From the NCBI GenBank assembly GCA_023634235.1, contig JAMKCF010000007.1, forward strand, positions 19,102,592-19,166,591: a DNA stretch of 64,000 nt. Direction: 5' to 3'. Position 1 is the first letter of the stretch, and the number at the start of each line of letters is the position of its first letter. Shown here in pieces: positions 46,561 to 59,291 of this stretch. This DNA is from Pisaster brevispinus. Lineage: Eukaryota; Echinodermata; Asteroidea; Forcipulatida; Asteriidae. Under the pieces are notes generated by a model. The model was given only the letters and a program-made list of their open reading frames with translations, had not been told where the DNA came from and searched no databases. A program made the position numbers and the translations under genes.

Positions 46561-47330
46561 AAATTAATCCAAATTGACCCAGTCAGTTTCACTTTACACA
46601 GATGTTTGTATTGTCGTAAACAAATTTAGTTTTTCTGTAAGTTGTACAAAAAAGGCAGACAAGAAGAGATCAGAGCACAACTTCGTGCGTCTGGTGTCAT
46701 GAATACATGTAAAGCTTTGACAAACCTGGGAAAAATGTAATACCATTAGACAAAAGCAATCCATTTGGCTGAAAGCATGCCATGGAAATCCCCTTTTGGC
46801 TTATGTTCTCGCTACATATTACAGCCTGCTGGTGAACGTCAAGCAATTGAGCTGTTGCCATGATGATGAGAGGAAGTGTGCTGCGGGCCATTGCATTATG
46901 GGGGATTGAGGTCATTGCCTCAGACAGGAAACCAACATGAAAAGAAAGTGTCTGTAAATCCAAGAGGGGTAAAAAACCAAAAAGACCATTAGATATGAGA
47001 TGATGTACATGTATTCATTTAGAGTTCACAATATATGATAAATCCTATTTTGTTGGTTTCACAATTCAGTGTGCCACCTAAGATTTGCTCTGGAACAATA
47101 ATTTTTAAAGAAGGCAGTCTACAGTCAGTAACCGGTGTGCCTGCAAAAAAATGTTGAGTGTTGTGCTGAGAAAAGCATTTTACGTAATTAATAAATACCT
47201 CAGAGAGTTGATGCACTTTGATTGGTCAAAGAGTGGTCACATGGGGATGTGATTTTTTATGTAAATGGCCCCTAAACAAGCATTGTGTAAAGGTTTGGTA
47301 CATGTACAATGCAATGTGCTTGTTGTGCAG

Positions 47331-47420
47331 GAACTACAAAATCCGCTGAACTTTGTGCATATTTTTGACAAGCAGAGATTGTGCCAAGAGAAACTTAAAA
47401 TGGCAAATGAAACAGCTACT
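47331..47420 (+). CDS. Possible coding exon, 30 codons, phase 0-0
   Basis: Acceptor CTTGTTGTGCAG and consensus donor GCTACT then GTAAGT enclose ELQNPLNFVHIFDKQ and RLCQEKLKMANETAT. It is not a tomosyn segment I can recognise and has no partner exon, so it may be a cryptic exon or part of an unknown gene within the intron. Confidence 0.25.
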
Positions 47421-47639
47421 GTAAGTGTTACTGTTAATTTTTGTTTTATGTTGAGTGGTAGACTCTCCAATTATGCACTGTAAAGTGTGTGCATGACCTC
47501 CCTGCTTGAAACACTTGTTGCACACTATAGGGCCTGCATGCTTGTATGCTGAACTGCTTATTCAGGCCAAGTCCAAATCAAGGGACTCTGGCAAGGGCTA
47601 CAATGGGCAATGGCAGCAGTGACAAGACAAAGGCGCTAT

Positions 47640-48430
47640 CTATTAATATCATAGTAGAAATTAACAGTCTTAAGAGCGTTACGAAATAGAGAACAACTAA
47701 TAGATTCCCTAATGACAGGAGCAAGATTGTTCCAAATCATTGGTCCAGCTACTGGCTACACGGAAAGCTTTTTGTTTGACCCAGAACTGTGTTTGCCTGG
47801 GGAACATTCAAGTGAGTGATGTCAAGTGTGGACCAAAGAAAATGTTGAGAAGTGTAATACGACCGTAAATTGAAGCATTGATAAACAAGTTTAAAGTGAA
47901 GCCTTTCTCTAATGGGTAGCCAATGATGTTTCCGGAGTGATGTGATGTTCCCTCAAGGATGTGGAATGTACCAAAATGAGCTGCACTATTATGCAATCCT
48001 TGAGCTCTGTCCAGTTTATATGACATAAAAGAAGATTACCATAGACAATATGAGATACATGTAGGACTCATGATGGCAGTGTATCCTTGAAGTTGAAGGT
48101 ACCTTTGGATTCTCCTTAAATGTTTTTGCAGTTAAAAATTGGTTGATTGGCAGAGGCTAGAAATTTGCTTTCTCATTGCCATGTGAGTCAAACCTGATTC
48201 CTGATCTGGGTGTGGAGTCCATTTGGCCAATGCATGCCTCACCAATACATGCAGAAATGCCATTGGTAGTTTGTTGATGTTTTGGGGAGTGCCAAACACA
48301 ATGAATTCAGTTTCCAGAGATCCGACTGTAGCTACATGTACTTCCAAAGCCATCCATTTAGACCGGACTGTACTTGTGGCCCATAATACATGTACCCAGG
48401 CATTGCAAGCTCACCTGGTCATCTGCCATG
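47640..48430 (-). pseudogene. Degenerate non-LTR retrotransposon, RT C-terminal part
   Basis: Read on the minus strand from right to left: ETEFIVFGTPQNINKLP (about 48250-48300), then KLDRAQGLHNSAAHF and later YPLEKGF corresponding to the family's N-SAAR and LHWLP-RI blocks (47900-48015), then PVAGPMIWNNLAPVIRES (near 47700-47755), the AGPxxWNxLP motif near the protein end. Frames are broken several times. CR1/L2-type element, long dead. Confidence 0.72.
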
Positions 48431-48754
48431 AGGAGGGTGGTATTTAGAAAGATTTTTTAAAATTTTGGAGGGATTGAGTGGAACCTCTTGATAAGTGTGA
48501 CTGTGAGTTTGAAAACCACATCTACATGTACATGGACATGTATTGCACACAGATTGTTGCAAATGTTTGTTTCTTTGTTTAATATTACACACACAAAATA
48601 AAAACAGGTGGCCCAAAGGCCCATATCGCTTCAATGTACGTAAGGTTTAAACAAATAATTACATTAGAAAATTAAAAACGTCACAAATTACAAATGAAAA
48701 GCTCACAAGAAATACTTTCCTTTTTGGTTTGATTTTATACATGTAATAATGTAT

Positions 48755-48905
48755 AATGCTCCTGTACCTTGTAGTCAACTAAGTGTGGTCCATCCACTGC
48801 AGGATGTAGCCCGCTGTCAGCCCCTCTGGTTCAGGTCTTCCCTGCAGTCCTCACTACATCATCCCTCCATTTTTCTTTGGTCTGCCCCTGGATCTTTTTC
48901 CTACA
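48755..48905 (-). pseudogene. Possible RTE-type retrotransposon 3' fragment
   Basis: On the minus strand the frames read RSRGRPKK, then KWRDDVVRTAGKT after a one-base shift, like the basic GRPKKRW-DDV tail of RTE-clade proteins. Short and frameshifted. Confidence 0.4.
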
Positions 48906-49009
48906 TTTTCATTTCATTTATTCTAGTTGTGAAGCCAAGGACTCTCAGAAAAGCGAGCGTAATCACTGTACTAGCCAAGAACCCCATGGAGAGAAGACAA
49001 GGAAGGAAG

Positions 49010-49103
49010 TTTCAGTTTTAGATGTGGGAGGAAAACCCCAGAGATTTATTCCAGGGAAAACCCACGCAATCAGGCAGGGACTGAAAACCCAATCCACATA
49101 CAT
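49010..49103 (-). mobile_element. SINE body fragment, same family as 14692-14966
   Basis: Reverse complement shows GTGGATTGGGTTTTCAGTCC, GCGTGGGTTTTCC and GGGGTTTTCCTCCCACATCT, matching the SINE at 14692 without its tRNA head. Confidence 0.75.
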
Positions 49104-49111
49104 GTAGTGCC

Positions 49112-50160
49112 CAGGGTTGTCACTAGCCCAAATTAAGTGCCGGTCGGTAATTTTTTTCCGAAGATGCATTGCGGTATATTTTTTGCAAAATTTTGGGTCG
49201 CCCGCAAGTTTTTTCATTTGCCCGTATGTATTGATACACACAATTTTCGTAGCATTAAAAAAAAAAATAAAAAAAAAAAAAACAAAAAAAAAAAACACAC
49301 ACACACGGAAATTTGCGTTTTTGGACTATCTTATTCCCTAATTTCTGCCCTTAATAATACTTTTTTCATCAACAACCATTTTTATGGATATGTGATTTGA
49401 GAATTGGTTTTATATAGAACTTCTTTCGCAATGAAATCTTTGTGTTAACGATCGATCGACGACGCACGATGGAGAAAAAAATCAATGAACTTTGCCCCGC
49501 AACGCCCTCTATCGGCAAAAGTTGTCGATGCTTGAATAGCCTTAACCCAACGCTGTGGTATAGTACAGAATCCGCGGGCGTGCGCCACACTGTGCAGGAT
49601 TTCTTTACTCGACTCGCGAACGTGTACAGAGTTGGAGGCTAGCCAAGCTTTCTTATGAATATAGTATTTTTTAACGGGCCAATCACAGCGTGCGGAATGT
49701 TGGTTAGGATGGACTTTGGACCTGCTGTTGTACTGTACAATACACCATCATGTGCTGTGTGCGTGCGTGGACTACAGGCGGGCGAGCGAACGTTGTGGGC
49801 CTGTGGATACTCACTACCATTACCATGTGGTTTATGTGCGTGCGTGTTTTACCTATGAACGATCGCGATTGCGATTGCAGCCACAATTAATAGTCGCTCT
49901 ATCCCTAGTCGCGTAGGCCTAGATCAGTGAGTATATTTGTCAGAAATTGTCAGAAATGGATACTAAAACGAAACCTGATGTATTTTGTCATAAATATGAA
50001 AATTTACTGTTGGCTTCTGATGACAAAATAATGAAATATTCAGCATTTTCGGTCGAATTTAGTGCCGGTCGGTAAAGCTCCTAGCAAGGCAAAGTCCCGG
50101 TCGGGTATCTCCGAGTGCCGGCAGGCCCGACCGGCACCGACCGGCGTAGTGACAACGCTG
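49112..50160. mobile_element. hAT-like non-autonomous transposon with perfect 8-bp target duplication
   Basis: GTAGTGCC lies on both sides (49104-49111 and 50161-50168). Ends CAGGGTTGTCACTAGCCC and GGCGTAGTGACAACGCTG are inverted repeats of hAT type. GTGCCGGTCGG recurs near both ends. The left interior is an A-rich run; 49300-49870 is the core shared with other families. No transposase. Confidence 0.92.
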
Positions 50161-50168
50161 GTAGTGCC

Positions 50169-51227
50169 ACCCCCCCCCCCCCTGTGATTTAAAGTGTCCC
50201 AGAGGTGGATGGCGAGGAAAGATACCACTACACTGACCTGACCACCCTACCTGACCTAATTAAGCTGGGTCGCCATTCTGCAGTTCTTATTGTTCATCTG
50301 TTTTCTATCATCCTTGCTACATGTACCTGCCCTACCGATTTTCATTCCATTTTGTTTGCATACTTTGTGAATTTTTGGGATGTCTGTTGCTGTGGTTACT
50401 TTTGTTTTGTCACCAAGAAAGCTCCTTTTATAAACACATATAAATTCCAAGGACACCCAAGAGCATATTATGAACAAAAAGTCCTCAATAGCCAGTTCTT
50501 CATTTTCAGAAGGGAGTCAGTGGGTTTCAGGAAGGGCCTCAGTATGTGAATTTGCAGCAGCAACTGTAATAACCTTCCAATCTCCAAATAAAACCTAATG
50601 TATACAACTTGTTCAGGTATTTCTTGGAATGTTACCTCAACAGGGGATAAAAATACACGGTTGCAACCTCAGGAAAACTCGCAGAAAACATTAATGACAA
50701 TTTATCTGTGTTTGCTGGCTGATCAAACTGAAATCCCATTCACTGTTGTAGAATAACTGGACAAGTTAAGCATGTCTGCAACCCAGGTTCCTCTCCATGC
50801 ACAAGCTAGCATATCGGCCGATACGCACAAAGTGCCTGCCAATATGTGCCAATTAGGGCAGATGTGCTAAAAAAGACTGGAAAAAGTACATTTATTTGTT
50901 ATTTATTAAAATTTAAATGTATTTTTTTTTTTTTTTTTGGGGGGCGACTTATGATCAAACTGACAAAAATCATCAATCATTTAGAATGCTCCAGATTGCA
51001 CAGTAAGGCTTTTAAAATCAAGATAAACACCAATTAAAAAGATTCAGAGGACCTTGTTTCAATTCAGCGTGCTTAGGCCAAACTTCCAAAATTGAGGTTT
51101 AGAATGCCCAAACAGTTTTGATCATCCTGGGGAGAATCCTGCGTCCTATTAGGCAACTTGGCCTTTCTCCTTTTTGCATGTGGGATGCAGAAATGCTATA
51201 TTTTTCTGTATTCCACTCAAGCTTGTA
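50169..51227. other. C run (50169-50182) then no recognised feature
   Basis: A homopolymer of about 14 C follows the hAT target site. The frame at 50205-50549 has no known motif. A T run lies near 50922-50938. Confidence 0.4.
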
Positions 51228-52660
51228 CAGGGAACGATTTGGTCCCAAATTTTTGCATAGCAAAACTGCTATGCAATTTTTTTTTTTGCATAGCAATCTC
51301 AAAATATTGCATAGCAGTCCATAAATTTTGTATAGCAAATTTTAAAATGCCTAAATATTGTTGAAAATTTAACCCTGTGACACAGGTTTATTTGTGTGTT
51401 TTTTAAGGCTTAATTTCAGGCCAAGGCTACTTTCAGAATGTCTATAATTAAAGAATAAGACGCTCCAAAACTTAATATGAAAAAGGCCTATTCCCTTAAC
51501 TTTTTTTTTACGTGTATTATTAAATGCACACGGTTTTCGTAGCGTAAAAAAAAAAAAAAAAAAAAAAAAAACTTTCCGAATTTTTTTTTTTTTTTTTTAA
51601 CGATCTTATCCCCCTTTTTTCTGCCCTAAATAGTACTTGTTTTCATCAACAACCATTTTCATGGATTTGTAATTTGAGAATCGGTTTTATAGAACTTCTT
51701 TTGCAATGAAATCTTCGTGTTAACGATCGATAGACGACGCACATTGAGAAAAAATTCAATGAACTTTGCCCTGCAATGCCCTCTATCGGCAAAAGTTGTC
51801 GATGCTTGAATAGCCTGAACCCAACGCTGTGTATAGTACAGAATCCACGGGCGTGCGCCGCGTTGTCCAGCAATTCTTTACTCGACTCGTGAACGTGTAT
51901 GGAGTTGGAGGCTAGCCAAGCTTCCTTATGAATATGAATTTATTGACGGGCCAATCACAGCGTGCGGAATGTTGGTTAGGATGGACTTTGGACCTGCTGT
52001 TGTACTGAACAATAATACTACCATGTGTTGTGTGCGTGCGGGCGAACGTTGGCTACTCACTACCATGTGGTTAAGGGAAGTGCGTGCGTGTTTACTATGA
52101 ATTGAACGATCGCGATCGCGGTCACATTAAATCTAGAAAAATACCAAGACTTGCTAAACCATTTTATGAACTTAAAAATAATCTCTCTTTGGGATTTTAC
52201 AACTGTACCCCTCATTTATTGTGAAAAGGAACAATTTTTTGACTAGCCTGGCGGGCTACTAAGGGAGGGTTTTGACTCGCACGCCGCTGTTTTCACTCGC
52301 ATTTGGCGACCGCTAATTTCGAACCCTACCGATGCTGCTTCCATCGACCCATCATGTGTGGGGGAATGTGGATCACAGCGCGGCGTCGTGCGCGATATGA
52401 TTGTTTCCCTTGCTCTAGTCTTAGGTTGTCGGACGTCACGCTAAATAAAAGGCAATTCCTCAAACACCCACCGCCACAGCTTAGGTAAATGTGAATCCGA
52501 AACCTTGTGGGTGTAAACTTATTTTTATAACTATACAATTTAGTAAAACTTGCATCGCAAATTGCATCGCAAATTGTGCGATGCACTTTGTAAAATTGCA
52601 TCGCAAATCGCTCCAATTGCATCGCAAAATGCGATGCGATACAAGGGAAATCGTTCACTG
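51228..52660. mobile_element. hAT-like non-autonomous transposon with subterminal TTGCATNGCAA repeats
   Basis: Ends CAGGGAACGATTTGG and, inverted, CAGTGAACGATTTCC. Next to the left end are several TTGCATAGCAA words; next to the right end several TTGCATCGCAA words, the kind of subterminal repeats that hAT transposases bind. The interior (51540-52320) is the shared core. Flanking 8-mers do not match, so no target duplication is visible. Confidence 0.72.
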
Positions 52661-52683
52661 GGTGATAATTTCAAGTCATAGGG

Positions 52684-52913
52684 TATAGATAGTTCCCTTT
52701 AGACGCCATCTTTATGGGCAAATTGCATTTTGGCTTGCGGGCGCGTCAAGCGCTCAAATTATTAACACAGCCGCGCTGTTCACTAACCAATCATGCAATG
52801 AGTTTTGTGAAATGTGCGCGTGCTGCATGCCGTTCTCACGCAAAACGCATGACTGTGTGTTCCAAATTGCCCGTAAAGATGGCCGATTTACGTCATATTG
52901 CAACCTATCTATA
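52684..52913. mobile_element. Short inverted-repeat element next to the hAT
   Basis: TATAGATAG at the left and CTATCTATA at the right, with inner inverted arms GCCATCTTTATGGGCAAATT and AAATTGCCCGTAAAGATGGC. No coding capacity. Confidence 0.65.
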
Positions 52914-54477
52914 GGATGCAAATTTGTGAGTGCAAATCCAACAATAGAGTGTACATCAGATACATGCACTGTCACAACAGTTGACATTTTAGTGAATTTA
53001 TTATTATGTTTAAATGAAGTTTCTATATTACTGAAAGGAAAACCTGTCTAGCATTTAAACAAAGAACTTAAGGCAATTTGTTACATTTGGAGTGTAAACC
53101 AATTTGTGAAAATGGCTTGAGATATATGCAGAATAATGAATCAAGTTTTCTGTGCTACAGGTGGGTTGGAAATGTTTAGAATTGCAATAAATTTTGCTCA
53201 TATCAAATTCACATTTTATTCCTAAGTTGCTCTGAATCCACCAACAAATTCAGCTGACATTAGTGCAAAAATTGTGCTGCGCTGATGTGAATTACACGCA
53301 GATCAAGAATTAATGGCCACCATGAGAGAGATTTAGGTGCCATGACACAGTACATATGGACAAGGAGATTGCATACTTGAAAGTCCAGTTGAATAGTAAG
53401 GAATGAGGTACAATATGGTGTGCACTGAAGCCATGTAATCTGTCTGTAGTGTGCATGGTGATAATTAGTATGCAGCCACTAGACAAGACAGACTACATAC
53501 GCACATACAGTAAACCACTACAACCACTGCATCATATCAGAACCTCATCATCAACATCTGACCCCAGTAGGAAAACACACTGACATGGACGTAGGCAAAT
53601 AGATCTAAATAAGCATTTAGGAAACAATTGTACATGTACTGTGTGCTGTACATATACAGTGTAGTAATTAGGTTGAGTCAGCTCAGTACATCCGCGGATG
53701 GCACATGTACATATCCAGCACAGTGGACCATGCCAGCTGGTTGTCTGTATGGCACATCCTATGTGATGGATGGCTGATTTAAATGTCAGGTGTCACAACC
53801 CTCCCTGCCTTCCTCGGCTAGCTGCCTAGCTAGCGAGCTTGAGAAATAGGCCTCACCTAATCCCAGCGCTGCAGTGTAATCATAGTCAAACCGGGACAGC
53901 TAGCGTCTTGTGTCGCTGCTGTCTGCATGGTGGATGTAGTCCAGAATTCCTTATGGGACATACTTCTCTCAAATCCAGGATTCACCTGTAATTGTCATGA
54001 ATGTGTGGGAAAAGAAGTTTCTAACATGAACATTAGAAATTGTAGAACAGAAATATAAATACAATATTAAAATACATACATGATCTGCAATTCATTATAT
54101 TGCAAATTTAATTTTTACATTTAAAAAAAAATTAAAGTATCTGCATGTAACTTCATTTAGAATTTTGGAATAACCTGTTTGGTCAAATAAAAGAAACAAA
54201 ATTGGCATTAATAAGGAAACACCAGTGTGTAAGAATTTATGAGCATTTTCAGATCATCTGAATTCAGATTTTGGCAGAATATAATCAAGGGGTGAAATCT
54301 TAGGCAAAGCTGAGTAAAATGGTATAAGCCAAGTTTCACTAAGTGACTCTATTCTGCAACAATGCACGAATGAAATGCATTCAATATTTGTTTGATGTAC
54401 ATTGTACACGTCCATGTAACTACTAACTTTCACATGGATCCTTGTCATCGTTTTTTATATATATATTTTTTTACAGT
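52914..54477. other. No feature recognised
   Basis: AT-rich. No exon with paired splice signals or repeat relation could be supported. Confidence 0.45.
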
Positions 54478-54478
54478 A

Positions 54479-55442
54479 AGGCCAAACAAAATAATAGTTG
54501 TGTTTCCGGTAACCCGACCGTCCCTAGAAAATCACGCCGACCCTGTATCTTTTTATTCCAAAAAACGATATAAAATAAAATCTTATGGTGCCGACCCTAA
54601 ACCTCATTTTTGTGCACATCGTCAAATTTTGTGAAGTAACTTTATTGCCAAATTAAATTCTTGCCAAACTATTTATTATTTAACTTAAAATGTAGGTTTT
54701 TAAAAGGAAATCTACCGGTAAATTCAAGATATCCAGCTCGTGTTCTGTCGATAAAGTCCCTGGTATTTACTAGCTGCGATCGTTAATTTCAGTATACGAA
54801 TGTTAAAACACGCATAATCACAACCTTCTTCCTGTGATATATCATACAAAATTGCAACTTCGTTTTCAAAAACACATCGCTCTCGCCACACAATTTTCCC
54901 CAATGTGCGTCGTCGACCGATCGTTCCACAGATCGTTCAATCGAAAATGTACTGCAAAAGAAGCGATTTAAACAAGCGATCCTTTATTCACGAATCCATG
55001 GAAATGGTTGTTGATGAAAAAAGTTTTATTTAGGGCAGAAATTAGGGGAAAAGATCGTTCAAAAACGCAAGTTTGCGAACTTCACTTCCGTTTTTTTTAG
55101 GTTTTTTTTAGCTTCAATAATTGTATCATGGAGGAAGATTTTTTGTATGCACCTTTGAGTGTTTAGATTAAAATATGTATCAATCATGGCAGAACCCATG
55201 TATTCACAAACCATCAAAATCAGTGAATAGACAGTGCTGATAGGTACTATTGACATTAACAACAACAAATTTGACATGGTCAGTCTTTCAATTGAGCACG
55301 CAAAATAAAAAAATATCGGAACATTAGCCTACCCTAATTTTCGGAGCCATAAAATTTTAAGCAAAAAAAAAAGTTATTACCTACCTACCCTATTCCCCTG
55401 CCACAGTGTAATAGGAAACACAGGTATTCTTTTGTTCGGCCT
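54479..55442. mobile_element. DNA transposon with AGGCC-AACAAAA inverted ends, about 0.96 kb
   Basis: Left AGGCCAAACAAAATAATAG then TTGTGTTTCC; right, inverted, AGGCCGAACAAAAGAATAC then CTGTGTTTCC. No target duplication seen. Interior at about 54890-55090 carries part of the shared core on the minus strand. No transposase. Confidence 0.72.
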
Positions 55443-55944
55443 AAACACAAAATAGACAGAAAACTCATCCACCCAACATTCTGAAAATTCTTTTAAAAAA
55501 CCCTTTTAAACAAGGGAACTCCATGTACATGTACACTGTATAAACCAGCCTTGTCTGTGACATTACCTTGCAGACAGGTAGGGAACCATTATTTTGCACA
55601 CATTGCTACACTGTATGAGGCGTCTAATAATTATCCAAATTGGAGTCCAATATTAAATTGCTGAATTATGGCAAATAATGGATGACTTGTTAGAGGTGTT
55701 CCACCAATCCAAGGGTGTGTGCTACATGTATAAGCCGTTACGTTAATTTTTTTTCTAAATGTCATGAATGGGAAGAAATCATGTTCTCTCTCTACTACTC
55801 CACCACTGAGGATAACTGTTCACAGTCTAAGCTCTTGAAATCTACATAACTCCAGGGGTTACCAAAAGGTGGAAATGCCACCATTTCAAGATACCTGTTC
55901 AAATGTACTTCCTCGTTTCAGACCTATTTAAGAAAAAAACACTT

Positions 55945-56035
55945 CTGTACTGAGTATGCAGTGCAAACACACATCCGTGTAGGGTAAAAAAAAAAATAAT
56001 AATAATATTCTTTATCCCCGATGCAAAATTAACAT
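55945..56035 (+). repeat. Dispersed repeat with CCGATGCAAAATTAACATC core (copy 2 of 3)
   Basis: Shares ATTCTTTATCCCCGATGCAA with 57925-58010. See 33870-33965. Confidence 0.65.
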
Positions 56036-56978
56036 CTATTAAAAAAACACTTCCCAAATCCTTTTACATCGAATAGACCCCTTGCATAATGTAGACCCCA
56101 CTCACTGAAGTCAACCAAAATGGAAACGAGCAAGCGCGTACGCGCCAAGCACAACTCTCAGCCAATGATAGGTTTCCCTTTGACCTACATGTAAGCGAGA
56201 GCGCTGTTGGAGCTTGTGACATCATAGGCGTCTATTGCAAAAAAAGAGAGAAGGTTTTCTCATTGACATACTTTAATGGTTCCTAGATTTTTACGATCAT
56301 GTTTTTGAAGCACAGTCAGACCGCTGGAAAGCTGTTACACGTGTGTAATTGGTGGATCGTCGACCCGGCTCATGTTGAACAGATAGCATCTCAGAGAGTG
56401 ATGAAAGGCCTCATAAGACAATGAAGTACAACCCGCCTTTATAAAATCTTGGCTAGTTTGTGAAAATATGAGTTAATTTTCCATAGATGTGCGTACATCA
56501 TACACGCATGCATTACTTTTACCTCCATGGTGTAATAGATGCAGTACGCGTGTGCGCAATCGCTCTACGGTGAAAGTTACACTACACACACAAGAGAAAT
56601 GGGTACATTGCGGTTTTTTGCATACAGTAATTAAACAACCAAGAGCGTCGGTAATATCTGTTACACATTAAGTATGCATGTATGTACGTCATTGACACGT
56701 GTGATGCCTATTGACATACTTAGTTGCAGTACTGGTGTACTATACCGCTGTGCATTTTATATGTGTGCATAGCAGTTCATTATTGGGGACGGTCAATGAG
56801 AGGGGCACAGCTATAAATCATTTAGACATCATTTCCCATTTCTTCTACATTCTGGAATGAATTAACTCGTTAACTGAGGGCAGGGTTGGTGAATGGTTCC
56901 TTTCTTTGAACTGAACTGACAACTGAAGAAGATGTATTACACGTATAATGTGTAGGAACTATGTACTTGAAACCTAAC

Positions 56979-57177
56979 CAGGGCCCGATTTCATAGAGTT
57001 GCTTAAGCAGAAAATAATGCTTAACAATTTCCTGCTAAGCAGAAATGAGCAGGATACCAGTCACAAATTGTACATGTGACATGGTAGTTTGGCTGGTAAC
57101 CTTATTCTGGTAAGCAAAATTGTATTGTGCTTAGCATAATTGTTTGTGCTTAAGCAGCTCTATGAAATTGGGCCCTG
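56979..57177. mobile_element. MITE with CAGGGCCC ends (best copy)
   Basis: Left CAGGGCCCGATTTCATAGAG and right CTATGAAATTGGGCCCTG, followed inward by GCTTAAGCA arms on both sides. Nearly a complete palindrome with repeated GCTTA and TAAGC words. No matching target duplication. Confidence 0.88.
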
Positions 57178-57924
57178 CTCTGTTTGTAACATACATGTAG
57201 GCCCTAGTACATATGTGTACATGTTCATGAACGGACTTGCAAACTAGTGCTCAGTAGCACCTTGAACGTTTGTAGACACTTTAGCCATGATAATGTATGT
57301 AAGTGGCTTGGGTTGACAAAGTATTATTGTTGCTTCATGAAGATTGACTTGCATAGAGTGGGATATTCTTGTTCATACACCATGTACGGCATGGCACATT
57401 GGAGACAGGCAGATAGTTTTAATTCCACAAGTGAAATAGGTTATTTTGTATGCTGCACAATGACGGTGAATCACTTGGTATTAATCTCTGAAGTGATGCT
57501 CTAGAACATGGAGAAAGCTATCGTTCTACAATGTACTCACCTACATGTACTTTTATCCCTACAAACATTACTTGATTTTATGCGCATAGGCTGTACCACA
57601 GTGGGCGTGTCACATGCACAAATAAACCATGCCAACATGACATAAATGTACACGTACACATCTCCAGTCTCTTGTACAAGGAATTTTCTGGATTTCAGAT
57701 TTTTCTCAAAAACTCAATGAGCCTTCAAATTTCCTTAAAATAAGTAAAGCAATCACCAAAGGCCAAATTTGTAGTGTTGTATTTCTGGTGATGCACGGAG
57801 TCTGTATTGACCTTTCTATTGCAACCTTTATAGCCCAAGTTGTTGCCAACCAAGGTTGGAAAACTATGGGAAACCATATTATTATTTTGTTTTTACCCTT
57901 ACACCCTTTTCATAACTCGGCAAA

Positions 57925-58010
57925 GTGCTGAGTATTTTTTTAACACACATCGGTGCAAGGGTAAAAAATTGAAATATTCTTTATCCCCGATGCAAAATTA
58001 ACATCTATGA
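57925..58010 (+). repeat. Dispersed repeat with CCGATGCAAAATTAACATC core (copy 3 of 3)
   Basis: Nearly identical in its right half to 55945-56035. Confidence 0.65.
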
Positions 58011-59291
58011 GAAACTATAAATGCAAAGCAACAGATAGCTACAGTTTGTAGCAATGTCACACAAATATTCAAAAAAAGTGTTAGTTTGTTGGAAACAAAG
58101 CAACCAATCGTGGGATGCATTTGAAATTTGCAGAAATGTTGAATTTGGACACAACATCTGTTAACATTGAATGTTTTGCTAACATTCAGCTGTCCATGCC
58201 AACCAGTGGCTTGTTTATCAACAATAGAAAGGTCAGATTCATTCATGTACCTCCTGAATTGTAACATCTGGGAGGTTCCAGGTCTAGAATGAGGGGGGGG
58301 GGGGGCGGGGACCCAGACCTGAAAGCCATTTTCCCAGGAATGTTTACATTAATCCAATCTCATCCCTGGTACTTGCATTGTACATTTGTGCATACATTTA
58401 CAATAATAAATGTACCTTTTCGCTTGCATTTTGTGTTCATGTACATGTACAGCATATTCACTATGCAATTATGATGTAATGCATACTTGAAGCATATCAT
58501 GTGACACACATGAACCAATCAACAGACTCTGTGCATGAATAATTCATAAGAAGAGTCTGAGGACAGATTTGCTTTCCCGGAAATCTCAGCCCCTGGACAA
58601 TTCTTGGAATGGACAGGGCTGTACAGTGCTCAAATGGGCATAAATTTGTAAAGCAAGTGGTGTTTGTGTGTTATTTTTCCCTTGGATTGGAGAGTTTAAA
58701 TTGAAATTTGCATAATTTTAATACAGCTTTTCTGAATGATGTTTTAGAACACTGTTTAGTGAATGCTAATTAATGTCTTCAGAGTTCTTTCTCACAATGT
58801 CAGCTTATTCTCCCTAAGACGTTGTACACATCAGATATTTTTTCTTTTATGGGTGGATTGCACATGACATCACATACATGTATCCCACAATCCTCTCTCG
58901 CCATGTTTGATGATTCAAAAAACTTAATTTTCCTTTAAAACAGCATTGTTTTTGTACAGTCTCAAACATTCAGAGTGGATTGTGGGAAATTGTTGACGCT
59001 ATTGCACTTTGTCTGAATAGATTTGTTTGTTTGCTTGTTTGTTTGTTTTTTCCATCTACATTTGCATGTTTTTATATAATCAGTAGTCTACGTTTTTTTC
59101 GTGGTACAAATCCTGAGGGCTTTTGAGTGTACACAATCGAATATTGGACTAAACTTCTGGTATTAATTGCCCATTGGTGTGGAAAGAACCCACATTGTTC
59201 TGCAGTAATGGTCAAAGTGATCCATTTTGCTTGTTAACATCGGTAGCGTACTGATAGGTGTCATCCATTGAATATTACACCTCAAACCTTA
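58011..59291. other. No gene; G run at 58291-58304
   Basis: A stretch of about 14 G is followed by CGGGGAC. Otherwise AT-rich intron-like DNA. Confidence 0.45.

Noticed and set aside
46697..46963. Minus-strand frame with AVICSE and ACFQPNG words similar to a late tomosyn segment
   Set aside because: It is on the opposite strand from tomosyn, the words are in the wrong spacing, and there are no splice signals; treated as coincidence.
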